DNA of 64,000 nt from Vitellaria paradoxa (lineage: Eukaryota > Streptophyta > Magnoliopsida > Ericales > Sapotaceae). The notes beneath the pieces are model-generated. The model saw nothing but the letters and a program-made list of their open reading frames with translations. It was not told the DNA's origin and made no database searches. The stretch is from NCBI GenBank assembly GCA_019916065.1, contig CM034240.1, positions 18,275,894 through 18,339,893 of the forward strand, written 5' to 3'. The position numbers and the translations under genes were made by a program. Below, one piece after another: positions 62,691 to 64,000 of the stretch. Within the stretch, counting starts at the first letter, position 1. Every line of letters begins with the position of its first letter.

Positions 62691-62988
62691 AATGAAGAAA
62701 ATTATTTTAAAATAAAATAATTTGCTTTATTTCTTCTTTATTTTGGTCAACGCGTTCGTCCCTGTCCGCACGAGGGTTTCATTGCCCTCTCACCGCTGTC
62801 AAATTTTCGTAGTTCGTCACTTCCCCTAAGCCCGAAACCATTATTTTTTCCCACCTTTCGTTTGGTTTCTCAGAGAATCGTTCCGTGAATTTTCTTACCT
62901 AGCAAACAGATTCCAGTGCTCGTCTACTGGTCGTAGCAATAACAGTTCGTCGTCTATCCGTTTCAGGCAGCGGTTTTCTACTCGTACA

Positions 62989-63341
62989 ATGCGGAACGAG
63001 TCCAATTCACCTGCAAAGACTGAGAACTTGACTGTTGGTTCCGACAATAAGCGTGAGGGCGAGTTTGATGACTCTGCGTCGGTTGCGAAGAAGTCCCGAA
63101 CTGATACATTGGACAGCCAAGAAGGTCCAGGACCGGAATCTTCAAGTGATGGAACTGAAAAGAACAGTCAGGTCTGCAACCAAAATGGTTCTTCGGAACG
63201 TATAGAGCAAAATCAAACTATGAGTGAAGTAAAATTTGAAATTGAAGCAGAGGTGGCCGAAGATAAGGGTTCTAGACACACGATGGAGGATGCTTGGGTT
63301 GTGCTTCCTGACGCCAGCTCGGATTTTCCTGGAACATTGAG
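62989..63341 (+). CDS. Protein phosphatase 2C, first exon (partial gene)
   Basis: The ATG at 62989 opens a 117-residue exon that ends at an AG/GTGCAA donor (intron from 63342). The first ~75 residues are acidic and Ser/Asn-rich, likely disordered, with a basic KKSR patch that could be a nuclear signal. Then comes FEIEAEVAEDKGSRHTMED followed by AWVVLPDASSDFPGTLR. The RHTMEDAW block is the PP2C motif 1, whose Glu and Asp bind the metal ions. PP2Cs are Mg/Mn-dependent Ser/Thr phosphatases. The remaining catalytic exons lie beyond the right edge. The layout resembles Arabidopsis PP2C8-type proteins (from memory), so clade placement is tentative. Confidence 0.88.
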
Positions 63342-64000
63342 GTGCAACTGTAATTTTCTCTTCGTTTTTTGACTAATTAACTTTAAGTACAGTGCTTTGT
63401 ACTTGATAGTAATGGTTATACTTTTGGACTATCACATGACATTTCTGTTATGCTTAAGGCAATTGGTTATGCGATGTGCATTACTTGTGATCGAAATTTA
63501 GGGACAATTTGGGAGGGGTTTTTTCAAAACTAGTTTGCTTATGTTTTTAGATCAGGAGTCCTTTATTTTGTTTTGTTTTGATTTTTGTATTTTTAACAAT
63601 TGAAACATATAAACATGGATTGTTAGTATTGTTTATTGACTTATAAAATCAGAAAAGGAAGTTTTTATAGGTTAACTAAGGGTTAACAGTGTTACGGTAC
63701 CATTACACCCAATGGAGGTACCATTACAGTACTGTTGCACATTGTTGTGGTGTGTTTTTTGCGTCAAAACTGATTAGCAGTGTGTAATGGTAACTTTAGG
63801 GTCTGATTCTGTTACATAATGGCTGTTACTGTTACGTAATGCCACTTTTAATACCATAATGGGGATAGGTAGCTACTGTAGATCAGAGGGTGGCGTTGAT
63901 GTACATATTTGTTTTGATGGTTATAGATTGGTTCCTTTTAGCATGAAAATGGATATTCAAATAGGGCCTTTGGAGAAAAAGGTGGTTGATCACCATAACT
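63342..64000 (+). other. PP2C intron 1 (incomplete)
   Basis: No further PP2C exon (expected to start with an AHFAIYDGHGG-like block) is visible before the window ends. The intron carries a cluster of GTTAC/GTAATG words at about 63685-63865, including GTTACGGTACCATTAC and GTTACGTAATG. Confidence 0.6.

Overview
This window is nuclear DNA from a flowering plant, most likely a eudicot. It is AT-rich, with GT-AG introns, long intergenic stretches full of microsatellites and small inverted-repeat transposons, and plant-specific gene families. I cannot name the species. Four host genes stand out: (1) a three-exon GT61 Golgi glycosyltransferase on the + strand (12788-15410); (2) a 19-exon DExH-box RNA helicase of the DExH3/DExH5 type on the - strand (26493-44804); (3) an intronless CCT4 (TCP-1 delta) chaperonin gene on the + strand (56508-58115); (4) the first exon of a PP2C phosphatase gene that runs off the right edge (62989 onward). 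From memory, the GT61 genes At3g18170/At3g18180 lie next to CCT4 (At3g18190) in Arabidopsis, so part of this order may be ancestral.

Layout. 1-12.7 kb has no gene. Two diverged direct copies of one ~2.3 kb non-coding segment (about 2018-5810 and 7588-10120) lie here. Each gained its own insertions, so the sister copy serves as the empty site: copy A carries a 150 bp MITE, a tRNA-derived SINE with a perfect 14 bp target duplication, and a 1.3 kb hAT-like element with a ~680 bp CA/CG microsatellite; copy B carries a different ~365 bp insert. 12.8-15.4 kb is the GT61 gene, whose stem region is a heptapeptide array. 15.4-26.5 kb is repeat-rich intergenic DNA with Tourist-like MITEs and LTR-retrotransposon remains. 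26.5-44.8 kb is the helicase, with MITEs and short tandem duplications in its introns. Read as given, it carries two single-base deletions relative to the reading frame expected for its family.

45.4-55.2 kb is the most unusual part. It appears to be one decayed PIF/Harbinger element with TTA target duplications. It holds a DDE transposase pseudogene, a Myb/SANT-like second ORF, a fragment resembling the RNase H1 N-terminal (viroplasmin-like) domain, and near its 3' end two exon fragments of a cytosolic GAPDH gene. The transposase is split by a solo LTR (48628-50455) with a perfect 5 bp target duplication (CCATC). 55.2-56.5 kb is the CCT4 upstream region with two telo-box motifs. 58.1-63.0 kb is intergenic with MITEs and a perfect 44 bp tandem duplication.

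The host genes do not form one pathway: wall-polysaccharide glycosylation, RNA remodelling, cytosolic protein folding and protein dephosphorylation are represented. All calls come from reading the sequence and recalling families; no database search was run.
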